A stretch of DNA of 64,000 nucleotides from Chryseobacterium sp. Bi04 (GCF_918698085.1 NZ_CAKKLP010000007.1:124001-188000), one strand, 5' to 3'; numbered from the stretch's first letter, positions 44,175 to 54,970 are shown. Translations and numbers: made by a program. The notes: generated by a model from the letters alone, not told the origin.

Positions 44175-45552
44175 AAATATTAAGTTATTCGGAGCAGGGG
44201 CAAAAGGTGTCGCGATTGGAAAAACGGAAGAAGGAAAAACAGTATTGGTCTCAGGAGCGGTCCCGGGAGATGTAGTCAATGCAAGAGTGAAAAAATCCAA
44301 GTCCAAATACTATGAGGCAGAAACTGTAGAAGTGGTGGAGCCTTCAGCCTTCAGAGTAGAACCTAAATGTATTCATTTTGGAACATGTGGGGGATGTAAG
44401 TGGCAGAATATGAGCTACGAAAAACAACTGGACTTCAAGCAGGAAGAAGTATATAATAATATTAAAAGAATCGGGGGTATTGACGACTTTGAAACCGTTC
44501 CGATCTTAGGTGCTGAAGAACAGTATTTTTACAGAAATAAAATGGAGTTTTCTTTCTCCAATGCGAGATGGCTTACTCAGTATGAAATAAGCTCTGAAGA
44601 AAATTTTGGCAGTAAAGATACCCTGGGCTTCCATATTCCGGGGATGTGGAGTAAAATTCTCGATCTTAAAGAATGTTTTCTTCAGGAAGATCCTTCCAAT
44701 GCAATAAGACTTGCCGTAAAACAATATGGTGTCAATAACGGACTGGATTTCTTTGATGTGAGAAATCAGGAAGGTTTCTTAAGAATCTTAATGATGAGAC
44801 AAAACTCTAAAGGGGAATGGATGGTATTATTCCAGCTTTACAGAGAAGAAAAAGAAAACAGAGAAAAGCTTTTTGAATTTTTATTGGAGAAGTTTCCGCA
44901 GATCAAAACTCTGGTATATGCTATTAATCCAAAACAGAATGATTCAATCTATGATTTAAATATCAATGTTTATTTCGGAGAGGGATATCTGATGGAAGAA
45001 ATGGACGGGCTGAAGTTTAAGATCGGGCCGAAATCATTTTTTCAAACCAACTATAAACAGGCTTTAGAGCTATATAGAAAAACATTGGAATTTGCTGATC
45101 TGAAAGGGCATGAAGTGGTTTATGACCTTTATACAGGAACAGGGACTATAGCACAGTATGTAGCAAGAAATGCAAAACAGGTTATAGGAATAGAATCTGT
45201 GCAGGAAGCTATAGATGCGGCCATAGAGCATGCTGAATTAAATGGCCTTACCAACTGTACCTTCTATTGTGGTGATATGAAAAATGTTTTTAATGATGAA
45301 TTTATGGAAAATCATCCTAAAGCAGATGTTTTAATCACGGATCCGCCAAGAGATGGAATGCATCAGAAAGTAGTAGAGCAAATCTTAAAGCTTGCCCCGG
45401 AAAAAGTAGTCTATGTAAGCTGTAATTCAGCAACACAGGCGAGGGATCTTGCACTGATGAAAGATCATTATACGTTGGTGAAAATATTACCGGTAGATAT
45501 GTTCCCACAAACTCATCATGTGGAAAACATTGCTTTATTGGTTAAAAAATAA
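44146..45552 (+). CDS. rlmD: 23S rRNA (uracil(1939)-C(5))-methyltransferase RlmD
   Basis: SAM-dependent RNA m5U methyltransferase. 468 residues from the ATG at 44146; an in-frame TTG lies four codons upstream. An N-terminal TRAM domain (residues about 5-65: GKTEEGKTVLVSGAVPGDVVNARVKKSKSKYYEAE) is followed by the [4Fe-4S] cysteines in CIHFGTCGGCKW and a fourth cysteine in KECFLQED. The Rossmann methyltransferase domain has DLYTGTGTIAQYVA, the VLITDPPRDGMH motif and the catalytic YVSCNSATQARD. RlmC/TrmA-type relatives exist, but the cluster and TRAM point to RlmD. Confidence 0.94.
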   Translation: MKKKKDIILENIKLFGAGAKGVAIGKTEEGKTVLVSGAVPGDVVNARVKKSKSKYYEAETVEVVEPSAFRVEPKCIHFGTCGGCKWQNMSYEKQLDFKQEEVYNNIKRIGGIDDFETVPILGAEEQYFYRNKMEFSFSNARWLTQYEISSEENFGSKDTLGFHIPGMWSKILDLKECFLQEDPSNAIRLAVKQYGVNNGLDFFDVRNQEGFLRILMMRQNSKGEWMVLFQLYREEKENREKLFEFLLEKFPQIKTLVYAINPKQNDSIYDLNINVYFGEGYLMEEMDGLKFKIGPKSFFQTNYKQALELYRKTLEFADLKGHEVVYDLYTGTGTIAQYVARNAKQVIGIESVQEAIDAAIEHAELNGLTNCTFYCGDMKNVFNDEFMENHPKADVLITDPPRDGMHQKVVEQILKLAPEKVVYVSCNSATQARDLALMKDHYTLVKILPVDMFPQTHHVENIALLVKK

Positions 45553-45583
45553 ATTTATTTAAATTTGAATCTCAAATCTTAAT

Positions 45584-46060
45584 ATGAAGTATTTTAAAAT
45601 TCTCATAATGACCTGTTTTCTGACAATGCTTTGGTCCTGTGGTGGAGATGATGATATCTGTGAAAGCGGAGAGGGGACACCAAGAATGAAGGTGGCATTT
45701 AAGTCGATGGAATCTGGAAAAGCAAGAACATTAGATTCCCTAAGTGTGGCTGTAGACTATGGATCCGGTAAAGTAGATCTGGGATGGCAGACAAAAATAG
45801 AATCAAGGCTTATTCCATTGAGAGTAGATGATTCTCCTTATACGGATGTGTATTTTAAGGTATCTGCCAAAGGAGCGGAATCTAAAGTTAGGATCAAATA
45901 TACGACCCAATCTACCTATGTATCTCCAGGATGTGGGATCAAAAAAGCATATGAGAATTTAACCTCAGAATTAATAACTCCCAATCCTGTTCAAAATCTG
46001 GAAGCCGGACAAAATCAAATAGAGAATGAAGACAAGACTAATCTTTACCTTCTTTTTTAG
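45584..46060 (+). CDS. DUF6452 family lipoprotein
   Basis: 158 residues; lipoprotein signal MKYFKILIMTCFLTMLWSC. Start DDDICESGEGTPRMKVAFK, and later DSLSVAVDYG, SRLIPLRVDDSPYTDVYFKV and the ending of a beta-rich domain are typical of DUF6452, a Bacteroidota family of unknown function. Its last 35 bases overlap the start of the DUF6048 gene in another frame, so the two genes are coupled. Companion of RlmD and DUF6048 in many relatives as I recall. Confidence 0.85.
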   Translation: MKYFKILIMTCFLTMLWSCGGDDDICESGEGTPRMKVAFKSMESGKARTLDSLSVAVDYGSGKVDLGWQTKIESRLIPLRVDDSPYTDVYFKVSAKGAESKVRIKYTTQSTYVSPGCGIKKAYENLTSELITPNPVQNLEAGQNQIENEDKTNLYLLF

Positions 46061-46685
46061 TATACTAGGAATACTGAGTTGGGCACAGGATAAGAAAGAG
46101 ACAAAGAAGGAACCCCTAAAATACGAACCTAATTTTATGATTGGTTTTGATGTTCTGAATACAGGGGCTGCTTTCTTTTCGGACAGAAAATTATATCAGG
46201 GATTTATTTCTTCAAAAGTAAGAGGTAATGTTCATGCTGTTGCTGAAGCAGGATTTGAGAAAAATATATATCAGAAAAATGGATATGATGCTAAAGTAAA
46301 TGGTCCCTTTGTGAAATTGGGTGCATTTTATATGTTGGCGAAAGATGCAGAAAACGAATTTAACGGCTTCTATGCGGGAGGAAAAGTAGGCGGATCATTT
46401 TATAAACAGGAATATATGGCCATACCGGTGCGTGGATTTGGGGGAAGTAGTTCTTCAGTAGCGTTTCCTTCTTCATCACAGTCTTCTTTCTGGCTGGAAG
46501 GAACATTGGGAGGCAGGGTACAGCTCTTTGAGTCTAATTTCTATATTGATGTGAATCTGCAGCCCCGCTATTTAGTATATACTACAAAACAGGACGATAT
46601 ATCCCCCATGATTATCCCCGGATTTGGAAGAAGTTCTTCTAAATTCAATATGGGATTTGCCTGGAATATAGCATACAAATTTTAA
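46026..46685 (+). CDS. DUF6048 family protein, outer-membrane-barrel-like
   Basis: 219 residues with a signal peptide (MKTRLIFTFFFSILGILSWAQ). Segments FMIGFDVLNTGAAFFSDRK, GNVHAVAEAGFEKN, GPFVKLGAFYMLAKDAENEFNGFYAGGKVGGSF and the closing FNMGFAWNIAYKF alternate hydrophobic and polar residues and end in an aromatic residue, as in small outer-membrane beta barrels. It starts 35 bases inside the preceding DUF6452 gene and is followed at once by a terminator. Function unknown. Confidence 0.85.
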   Translation: MKTRLIFTFFFSILGILSWAQDKKETKKEPLKYEPNFMIGFDVLNTGAAFFSDRKLYQGFISSKVRGNVHAVAEAGFEKNIYQKNGYDAKVNGPFVKLGAFYMLAKDAENEFNGFYAGGKVGGSFYKQEYMAIPVRGFGGSSSSVAFPSSSQSSFWLEGTLGGRVQLFESNFYIDVNLQPRYLVYTTKQDDISPMIIPGFGRSSSKFNMGFAWNIAYKF

Positions 46686-46709
46686 AAGGAGCGTTAAGCT
46701 CCTTTTTTT
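46684..46709 (+). terminator. Terminator after the DUF6048 gene
   Basis: AAAAGGAGC-GTTAA-GCTCCTTTT followed by T. Confidence 0.93.
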
Positions 46710-46988
46710 GTGATTACATTTTATCAGGCAGTAAAATAGACTGTGCCCGGATTAATTTTAAGAAGAAGTGAATTATGATATCACGATAATATATTCGGTC
46801 GAAGTACTATGTTTATTGTGAAAATTTTTATTTTTTGTCTATATTATAAAACTAAATATTTAAATTATTTTTGTGTTATTATAACGTATTTTACTTTTGA
46901 TTATGGTATTTGTTTTAAATAATGATTAAAATTTAATAATTAGTAGTATAAAATAATTATATTTGGAAAAAAATATAATTAACTTTTT
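46710..46988. other. AT-rich intergenic region before the T9SS protein cluster
   Basis: About 280 bases, no gene. TATATTTG at 46958-46965 lies 23 bases before the first metallopeptidase start and fits the -7 box; TTTA at 46932-46935 is a weak -33. Confidence 0.5.
46958..46965 (+). promoter_or_regulatory. -7 box (TATATTTG) for the first T9SS metallopeptidase
   Basis: TAnnTTTG 23 bases before the ATG at 46989. Confidence 0.5.
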
Positions 46989-49970
46989 ATGAAAAGACTA
47001 CTTACTACTTTGATGTGTGCTTTAGTAGGGGGGACAGCGTTCGGACAGTGGACGCCCGCTACTATTAAGGTAGACAGCAAAAAAAGAGCAGTGGATATGA
47101 AGGCCACTAACGTAGGATCTAATTTCAAATTGGACTTGAATCAGCTAAGAGCTCAGTTAAAAGGTGCTCAGGAAATGGGAGCTAATGCTAGGCCTGTTGT
47201 TATTTCCATCCCAACCTTAAGTGGTAAAATCGAGAGATTTAATGTGTACAGTTTTCCTGTGGTTGTAAAAGAACTTGCAGATCAGTATGAGCTTGGTTCA
47301 TACATAGGAACTTCTGTTGAGGACCCTACTCAGCAAATCAGATTCTCTGTAGCTCCAAATGATTTCCAGTCTATGTTATTTAAAGATGGAAATTATGAGT
47401 TCGTTGAACCTGTTGACAAAGCAAACGGAATATATTCTCTACAGCTTAAAAAGAACAAAACAGGAGACAAGCCTTTTGTATGTAGCACAATGGAAGAACC
47501 AGGTGCTGTAAAAGACCTTGAGAATTTATACAATAGCGGAAAATCATTTGCCCACAATCCAGGGGCTTTCAATAAAAATTCTGACAGAAAATACCGTACA
47601 ATGAGAGTAGCAATCTCAACTACTTCTGAGTATACGGCCTATTTTGGAGGAGTTCCGGGTGCATTAGCACAGGTTAACGCTACCCTTACCCGTGTGAATG
47701 CTGTTTTTGAAAAAGATTTTGCACTGCATTTAAATCTACAGGCTTATCCAAGTTTGATTTATACGAATGCTGCAACAGATCCATATTCTCCGGCTGCACA
47801 AATGAACAACTGGAACGTTCAGCTACAGCAAACGCTTACCAGTGAGGTAGGAAATGAAAACTATGATATCGGACATTTATTTGGAGCTACCGGTGGTGGT
47901 GGAAATGCCGGATGTATCGGTTGCGTATGTATAGATCCTGCTACTCCAACTTCTAAAGCAAAAGGGTCAGGATTTACATCTCCTGCAGATGGTATTCCAA
48001 TGGGTAATAATTTTGATATAGATTATGTAGCTCACGAAATGGGACACCAGTTGGGTGGTAATCATACATTCTCTCATGGGATTGAAGGATCTGGGGTAAA
48101 TGTTGAGCCGGGATCAGGATCTACTATTATGGGATATGCAGGGATTACAGGAGCAACTACAGATGTACAGGCGCATTCTGATCCTTATTTCCACAGAGCA
48201 AGTATTGGCCAGATTCAAACCAACCTAATCAGTAAAACGTGTGACGTTGAAACCAGTGTTGCGAATAATACTCCTGTAATCGCAGCGCTTTCACCTTATA
48301 CAATTCCTAAGAAAACAGCATTTGTACTTACAGCTAACGTTACGGATGCTGACGGGGATCCAATGACATATACATGGGAAGAGATGGATAGTGGTATGAC
48401 TGCTGCCCAGACTATTGATAAAAATAACTTGGGACAAACAACCTATGGAGCATCGTTCAGATCGCTTTCTCCTTCTACTACTCCAACCAGATATTTCCCT
48501 AAGTTCTCTTCAGTACTTGCAGGAGCTTTAGATAATTCATTAAATACTTGGGAATCTACTTCACAGGTAGCCAGAACTTCTAAATTTGCCATTACAGCCA
48601 GAGATAACAATGCTGATGTAACACAGCAGCAGACTAATTCTGCACAACAGACTATTACAGTTGGAAATGACGGGCCATTCCAGATTACTCAGAATTTCCT
48701 TTTTGCCAATGCACCTTCAGATTTAACTTGGGATGTTGCCAATACATCATCAGCTCCTTATAACGTTGCTAATGTTAAAATTGACTATTCTACAGATAAT
48801 GGAGTAAACTGGACAGTTCTTTCTGCTTCAACTCCTAATGACGGTTCAGAATCTTTTACAATACCTTCGTCTTTAAACGGACAAACTATTGTGGTAAGAG
48901 TTTCTTCTATTGGAAACGTTTTCTATACTCTTAAGAAAATTCCTGTAACCAACCAGGTAGCATGTGGTGGCGCTCCTATTGGTTTGGTAGCTCAAAATAT
49001 TACACTGAATGGTGCTTCTGTTTCCTGGAGCCCTGTTGCAGGAGCTGCTTCTTATGCTGTAAGATATAGATTGGCATCTGCTACTCCATGGACTCAGCTT
49101 CCGGACAGTAATACGAACTCCGCAACATTATCAGGATTAACAGACTGTACGGCATATCAGGTTCAGGTAGCTGCTATCTGTGGAGGGGTAACGGGCCCTT
49201 ATTCTGCAACAACTGCTTTCTCATCTGCATGTACAACGTATTGTCCATCAGCAAGCAGCAGTGGACAGTATAACTATATCTCCAATGTAACGCTGGGAAC
49301 AGTAAACAATACAACCGGAGGAACAACATACTCTAATTTCACAAACAATACAGCATTACAGCCTGTTTTGTTAGTAAACAGCTCGAATACCATTAATGTT
49401 TCTCTTACTACAAATAATGCAGGTGCATTAGTGAATGGAATGGCTGCATGGATTGATTATAATAAAAATGGACTATTTGAAGACACTGAAAGGGTTCTTG
49501 ATATGCCAATAACTTCTTTGATACTTGGAACTACTCCTAATACAGCAACATTTACAGTGCCATCTACTGCGGTAACTAATACCCCGGTAAGGATGAGAAT
49601 TGTTACAGTGTTAATAAATCCGGATTATATTGGCGAGAGTCTTCCTGATGATTTTGCATGTGGAGATTTCCCTAATGGAGAAGTTGAAGACTATAATGTA
49701 ATTATTGCAACCAATCTTGGAACTTCTGAGACCGGTATTAAAAACGATGGTATTCAAATCTATCCAAATCCTGTAAATGATGTTTTAAATGTAACTAAAG
49801 TTTCAGATAAAGCAGCTTACAAAATTTACAGTGCAGCGGGTCAACTGATAGACAGCGGAAATATCAACAGTGGAAAAATTAATGTTTCAGCATTAATTAA
49901 AGGTGGATATGTAATTACAATTGAAGATAAAGGTCAGGATCAGTTTAGATCTAAGTTTATCAAAAAGTAA
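46989..49970 (+). CDS. Secreted reprolysin-like metallopeptidase with T9SS sorting tail (first of the cluster)
   Basis: 993 residues. Signal peptide MKRLLTTLMCALVGGTAFG, then a propeptide-like region (to about residue 190). The peptidase domain has the zinc site HEMGHQLGGNH at about 349-359 and the methionine turn STIMGYAG about 30 residues later (reprolysin/metzincin type). A cadherin- or Ig-like region follows, then one FN3 domain (about 660-745, SVSWSPVAGAASYAVRYRL), one GEVED domain with WIDYNKNGLFEDTERVL and GEVEDYNVI, and a type A sorting domain (IYPNPVNDVLNV near 925, ending SKFIKK) for secretion by the Por/T9SS system. Expected to be exported and attached to or released from the cell surface; substrate unknown. 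Confidence 0.93.
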   Translation: MKRLLTTLMCALVGGTAFGQWTPATIKVDSKKRAVDMKATNVGSNFKLDLNQLRAQLKGAQEMGANARPVVISIPTLSGKIERFNVYSFPVVVKELADQYELGSYIGTSVEDPTQQIRFSVAPNDFQSMLFKDGNYEFVEPVDKANGIYSLQLKKNKTGDKPFVCSTMEEPGAVKDLENLYNSGKSFAHNPGAFNKNSDRKYRTMRVAISTTSEYTAYFGGVPGALAQVNATLTRVNAVFEKDFALHLNLQAYPSLIYTNAATDPYSPAAQMNNWNVQLQQTLTSEVGNENYDIGHLFGATGGGGNAGCIGCVCIDPATPTSKAKGSGFTSPADGIPMGNNFDIDYVAHEMGHQLGGNHTFSHGIEGSGVNVEPGSGSTIMGYAGITGATTDVQAHSDPYFHRASIGQIQTNLISKTCDVETSVANNTPVIAALSPYTIPKKTAFVLTANVTDADGDPMTYTWEEMDSGMTAAQTIDKNNLGQTTYGASFRSLSPSTTPTRYFPKFSSVLAGALDNSLNTWESTSQVARTSKFAITARDNNADVTQQQTNSAQQTITVGNDGPFQITQNFLFANAPSDLTWDVANTSSAPYNVANVKIDYSTDNGVNWTVLSASTPNDGSESFTIPSSLNGQTIVVRVSSIGNVFYTLKKIPVTNQVACGGAPIGLVAQNITLNGASVSWSPVAGAASYAVRYRLASATPWTQLPDSNTNSATLSGLTDCTAYQVQVAAICGGVTGPYSATTAFSSACTTYCPSASSSGQYNYISNVTLGTVNNTTGGTTYSNFTNNTALQPVLLVNSSNTINVSLTTNNAGALVNGMAAWIDYNKNGLFEDTERVLDMPITSLILGTTPNTATFTVPSTAVTNTPVRMRIVTVLINPDYIGESLPDDFACGDFPNGEVEDYNVIIATNLGTSETGIKNDGIQIYPNPVNDVLNVTKVSDKAAYKIYSAAGQLIDSGNINSGKINVSALIKGGYVITIEDKGQDQFRSKFIKK

Positions 49971-49989
49971 TATAAATCTTTATAACATT

Positions 49990-50018
49990 AAATCCCCAAG
50001 TTTCTTGGGGATTTTTTT
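49990..50018 (+). terminator. Terminator after the first T9SS gene
   Basis: AAATCCCCAAG-TTT-CTTGGGGATTT followed by T. Confidence 0.92.
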
Positions 50019-50260
50019 ATTCTAAACCATATTGGGGATTATTGTGAAATTTTTTCAAAAAAATATTTTAATAGATGTGTAATAGTGAAAAAATTATTAG
50101 ATTTGTGTAATTATTTAAATATTAACATATGGAATGAAAATTACTTTTTTAATACAGTTTATCTGTAAAATGAGATGTTTCGAAAAATATGTTTGAACAT
50201 CTTACCTAGGAAAACCTTATAATTCTTGACTATTCTTATCACTATTAAATTTAAAAAAAT

Positions 50261-53200
50261 ATGAGTGTACTTTTACTCTGTAAAATGAGCAGTCCCAGAA
50301 GGACTCTCATAACATTACTTTGTATGGTCTTCGGTCTATTCCTGCAAGCACAAACAATTACGATTGGTACAGGAACATCAACCCAAAGATATCCTTTGAG
50401 TTGTTATTATGGATTTGAAAGATCATCTTCACTTTATACAGCAGCGGAAATAAATACAGCTGCGGGGGGAACTGTCCTTTCCGTAGGCTGGAATGTTACA
50501 GCTGCTTCCACTGCCACAATGCCGGTAAAGATTTATTTAAAATCTGTACCCAGTACAACAACAACTCTTACTGCACAAAACTGGGTGAATGCAACCGCAG
50601 GAGCTACTTTAGTGTATGATGCGAGTTTAACTAATTTACCCACAGGATGGAATACCATTACATTACAAACCCCTTTTTACTATAATGGGACAGATAACCT
50701 GGTAGTTTTAGTTGAGACAAACTATGGTGGAAGCGGAACAGGGTCTTCATCAGGAAGTGCAGTTACTTACAGTACTGCTACCTCTAAGCATATGTATATT
50801 CAGGGAGATACCAATGCTCCTACAGGTACAGGAACCGTAACGTCCAGCAGACCAAATATTCAGATTACTTTTGGTCCGCCACCTGCATGTATCCCTCCTG
50901 GTGCTCTAAGCTTAGGAACAATCACAGCTACAAGTGCCGTGGTAAACTGGTCTGCATCTACACCCGCACCTGCTGGTGGATATGAAGTATATTACAGTAC
51001 TACTAATACCGCACCAACAGCAGGAACTCCTCCTTCACAAACCGTGACAGGACCAACAGCCACGCTTTCTCCATTGGTGCCGGATACCAATTATTATGTT
51101 TGGGTACGGGCAAAATGTAGTGGAACCAATCAAAGCTGGTGGGTAGGGCCAATCGCTTTAACTACGCCGCCTACCTGTCCTCCGATGCCTTCTACGGGAT
51201 CACTGTCTATGGGAATGATTACCCCTACTAGTGCAGTACTGAACTGGACAACTTTTGGGTATACACCTGCAGGTGGATATGATGTATATTACAGTACTAC
51301 GAATAATGCACCAACAGCCGCAACGGTTCCTTCACAAAACGTGTCAGGATTAACTGCAACACTTTCTCCACTGGTAGCTAATACAACTTATTATGCCTGG
51401 GTAAGAGCAAGATGTAGTGCAACAGATCAAAGTTCATGGAGTGGACCTATTTCCTTTTATACAGGATACTGTGTACCAACGGGAGGTACGGGCTCAACTT
51501 CATATTACCTGAATAATATTACCAGTACAGGAGGTATTTCTAATTTAAATTATACTGCTGCTGCCTATCAGGCATATGTTAATAGTACAGCGACTACTTT
51601 TTCAGCAATACCTACAAATACGATTACATTGAACCTGGCTTCTGCCGGAAATAATACATATCATTATTATGTCTGGATTGACTGGAATAATGATATGAGC
51701 TTTACCGGTACAGGTGAGCTTATTTTTGCATCCACATCTTATAATGCTACTGAATCTGTAACCATTCCTATACCGGCGACTCAGGCTCCCGGAAACTATA
51801 GATTAAGAGTGGGTACAACATATTCCGGTACAATGGTTCCTTGTGGACCGGTATCCAGTGGTAACTATGTAGACTTCAATTTAAACGTGATTGCTTTACA
51901 GCCATGTGATACCTTGCCTCCAAGCAATATTGCCGTTTCAAATATCACAGCAAGTACCGCTCTTGTAAGTTGGGTTCCTGCTACAGGAGCAACATACAAA
52001 TTGCAGTATAGAAGAACAGGAACTTTGCCTTGGACTGTAGTGGATTTGACAGCTGCATTATCAAATAGCTATACTATTCCTAACCTGATTGATGCCACTC
52101 AGTATGAATTTCAGATAGCTACTATATGTGGTGGAACTCAGGGAGCGTTCTCTCCTGTAGCAAATTTCACAACTTTAGCTCTTACGTATTGTGACCCGAG
52201 TCCTGTAAATACAACATCGGATGGTTATATTAATAAAGTAACTGTTACCCCTACGAATGCGCCACTTATGGTGAATGATTCAGGATATGATGTATACAAA
52301 GATTATACAACAGATGTTACCAAAACAATTATATTGGTAAGAGGATCAACCGGAAACAAAATTAGTGTTAATAAATATTGGCCGGGATCTACATCTTCTT
52401 ACGGTGTAGTGGCATGGATTGATTATAATAGAAACGGATTATTTGAAACCTGGGAAAAAGTACTGGATACTTCAAGCAGTACAACTACTCCGGTAAACAA
52501 TACTTTTTCATTAGCTGCTTTACCGGCTGGAGCTGTTTATAGTGGAGCTCAGCCTACACGTATGCGTGTTGCTATGAAGCAGTATGATGTTCCTATTCCA
52601 TGTGGTGCATTTGATTCATTTGATTATGGAGAAGTAGAAGACTATCCGGTAAGATTTATTGATCAGCCTGTATGTTCAACTACACCTCCAACGAATGTTA
52701 CAGTTTCAAACCTTACAGCTACCAGTGCAACTTTCTCATGGGTGGCTGCTACAGGAGCAACGTATAATTTGAGATACAGAAGAACAAACCCGATGGGTGC
52801 CTATACAACAGTAACCGGTATTACAGGAAATACCTATACCATTCCTGGTACGGCACCTCTAACTGAGCAGACGGACTATGAAGTTCAGGTGGCTACGGTA
52901 TGTAACGGTAGTACAGGTTCTTACTCAACGGCTGTACCATTTAAAACACCACCTTTATCTTATTGTCAGATGGTAGGTAGTGGAAGTAATGACCATATTT
53001 CAAATGTAACGGTTACTTCTTCAAACCTTGGTGTACCGGCTATGAGTAATACTTCTGTACAGACTAACTATATCAGCTATACAACTGCACCAACATTGAT
53101 TACTCTTGATATTGAATCTACAGGTAATAAAATATCAGTAGCAAAAGGTTGGACAGGTGCTACAAACAATGATGCTGTTGCAGTATGGATTGATTTCAAC

Positions 53201-54970
53201 AGAGACGGACAGTTTACTGATGCAGAAAGAATCCTTAATTCTGCAGCCAGTACAACAACTCCTATTACTGCTACATTTAGTGTTCCTGCCGGATCTTATC
53301 CCGGACCACTGACTACTACAATGAGAGTGGTATTAAAACGTTCAAGTGCTCCGGTGATGTGCCAGAATGCGGTGAACGGAGAAGTGGAAGACTACAGAGT
53401 AATGTTGAGACCATGTAGCAGTGCTACTCCGGGAACTCCTACTATTGTACCTACCCATAATAGTGCTACAATTACCTGGACACCAACAACAGCCAATGTA
53501 AGTTATCTTGTACGATATAGAGTACAGGGAACTACAACATGGACTGAAGTATATGCTTCTGCAGCTTTAGGTAACATGCCGCTTGTTATCAATGGTTTAA
53601 CTCCGGCTACAATTTATGAAGTTGATGTTGCTGCGGTTTGTGGAGGTACTATTGGTACTCCAACCCCTATAAAAACATTTACAACGAGATGTGATCCTAC
53701 ACCTCCGAATGTTACAATCAGCAGTATTACGGCTACCACAGCTTTAATTACATGGGCACCGCTTGCTGCAAGCTCTACTTATGTGATGAGATACAGAGTA
53801 GTAGGATCCGGTGCTACAGGATGGGTTGAAGTAAACTTACCAGCTGCTCCTGCAAATACATATGTACTAGGTAGCACCACTCCGCTGGTACCTTATACTA
53901 CCTATGAAGTTCAAATTGCCAATAAGTGTGTAGGAGAAAATACCCTGAATCCTTATTCAAATCCTAAAGTATTTACTACAGAAAGAATTTGTGAGATTCC
54001 TCCTCCGGGATTAACTATTACGCAATTGTTGCCAACAATGGCTGAAGTTAAATGGGATCCTTTCCCAGGAGCAACATACGTGTTGAGATATAGAAAGGTA
54101 GGTATTCCTAGCTGGACAGAAGTTCCAACACCTGTTAATAACGTAGTACTGTCAGGACTGACGGAACTTACAAAATATGAAATGCAGGTAGTGAATATCT
54201 GTAACGGTACACCAGGTAATTATACCCCTCTGTACTACTTTACAACACCTACTGTAATTTATTGTAATATGGGCTCAGAGAATTCTACTGGTGAGCATAT
54301 TGCTAAAGTTACTGTTACTCCAAACGGAAAACCTGTCATGGAAAATGCATCCGGTGCATCTTCTTATACAGATTATACAGGAGTTACTGCTAAGTTTATA
54401 GAGTTGATTCAAGGATCAACAGACAATGAAATTATCATTGAGAAAAAATGGACAGGAACTAATCATAACGAAGGAATTGCGGTATGGATCGATTTCAACA
54501 GAAATGGAGAATTTGATATCAATGAGAGAGTGTTTACTTCACCTCCGAATACCACAACTCCGGTATCAGGAAAATTCAGTGTACCAGCAGATGCATTTGT
54601 AAGTATGACGGACTACAAATATGTAGTGATGAGAGTAGCAATGCAAAGGGATGGTGTTCCTGTAAGCTGTGTTAACTTTGCTAACGGTGAAGTGGAAGAC
54701 TATACAGTAAGAATTTCCAAGAAAGCAGTTTTAAATCCTATAGATCAAACTGAGATCATGATCTATCCGAACCCTGTAAGTTCAGTATTATATGTGAAGA
54801 ATATTAGCAAAAGAGCTAAGTATAAAATTTATAACGCTGCGGGACAAGTGATCACTGATGGGATTCTGTTGAATAACCAGATCAACGTAAGCAAATTAAT
54901 CAACGGTGTTTATGTAATAGATATCGAAGATAATGGCAATACCGTTCAAAAGAAATTTATCAAAGAATAA
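50261..54970 (+). CDS. Large secreted FN3/GEVED repeat protein with T9SS sorting tail (second of the cluster)
   Basis: 1569 residues; signal peptide through about residue 30 (ending FLQAQ). Unlike its neighbours it has no peptidase domain: residues about 31-205 form a different beta-rich N-terminal domain (SCYYGFERSSSLYTAAEI, VKIYLKSVPSTTTTL, DNLVVLVETNYGG). Seven FN3 domains and four GEVED domains follow in the order FN3-FN3-GEVED-FN3-GEVED-FN3-GEVED-FN3-FN3-FN3-GEVED, ending in a type A sorting domain (YPNPVSSVLYVKN). The last nine modules and tail closely resemble those of the third gene. Probably an adhesin-like or scaffold surface protein. ATG at 50261 or 50285 are both possible starts. 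Confidence 0.9.
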   Translation: MSVLLLCKMSSPRRTLITLLCMVFGLFLQAQTITIGTGTSTQRYPLSCYYGFERSSSLYTAAEINTAAGGTVLSVGWNVTAASTATMPVKIYLKSVPSTTTTLTAQNWVNATAGATLVYDASLTNLPTGWNTITLQTPFYYNGTDNLVVLVETNYGGSGTGSSSGSAVTYSTATSKHMYIQGDTNAPTGTGTVTSSRPNIQITFGPPPACIPPGALSLGTITATSAVVNWSASTPAPAGGYEVYYSTTNTAPTAGTPPSQTVTGPTATLSPLVPDTNYYVWVRAKCSGTNQSWWVGPIALTTPPTCPPMPSTGSLSMGMITPTSAVLNWTTFGYTPAGGYDVYYSTTNNAPTAATVPSQNVSGLTATLSPLVANTTYYAWVRARCSATDQSSWSGPISFYTGYCVPTGGTGSTSYYLNNITSTGGISNLNYTAAAYQAYVNSTATTFSAIPTNTITLNLASAGNNTYHYYVWIDWNNDMSFTGTGELIFASTSYNATESVTIPIPATQAPGNYRLRVGTTYSGTMVPCGPVSSGNYVDFNLNVIALQPCDTLPPSNIAVSNITASTALVSWVPATGATYKLQYRRTGTLPWTVVDLTAALSNSYTIPNLIDATQYEFQIATICGGTQGAFSPVANFTTLALTYCDPSPVNTTSDGYINKVTVTPTNAPLMVNDSGYDVYKDYTTDVTKTIILVRGSTGNKISVNKYWPGSTSSYGVVAWIDYNRNGLFETWEKVLDTSSSTTTPVNNTFSLAALPAGAVYSGAQPTRMRVAMKQYDVPIPCGAFDSFDYGEVEDYPVRFIDQPVCSTTPPTNVTVSNLTATSATFSWVAATGATYNLRYRRTNPMGAYTTVTGITGNTYTIPGTAPLTEQTDYEVQVATVCNGSTGSYSTAVPFKTPPLSYCQMVGSGSNDHISNVTVTSSNLGVPAMSNTSVQTNYISYTTAPTLITLDIESTGNKISVAKGWTGATNNDAVAVWIDFNRDGQFTDAERILNSAASTTTPITATFSVPAGSYPGPLTTTMRVVLKRSSAPVMCQNAVNGEVEDYRVMLRPCSSATPGTPTIVPTHNSATITWTPTTANVSYLVRYRVQGTTTWTEVYASAALGNMPLVINGLTPATIYEVDVAAVCGGTIGTPTPIKTFTTRCDPTPPNVTISSITATTALITWAPLAASSTYVMRYRVVGSGATGWVEVNLPAAPANTYVLGSTTPLVPYTTYEVQIANKCVGENTLNPYSNPKVFTTERICEIPPPGLTITQLLPTMAEVKWDPFPGATYVLRYRKVGIPSWTEVPTPVNNVVLSGLTELTKYEMQVVNICNGTPGNYTPLYYFTTPTVIYCNMGSENSTGEHIAKVTVTPNGKPVMENASGASSYTDYTGVTAKFIELIQGSTDNEIIIEKKWTGTNHNEGIAVWIDFNRNGEFDINERVFTSPPNTTTPVSGKFSVPADAFVSMTDYKYVVMRVAMQRDGVPVSCVNFANGEVEDYTVRISKKAVLNPIDQTEIMIYPNPVSSVLYVKNISKRAKYKIYNAAGQVITDGILLNNQINVSKLINGVYVIDIEDNGNTVQKKFIKE

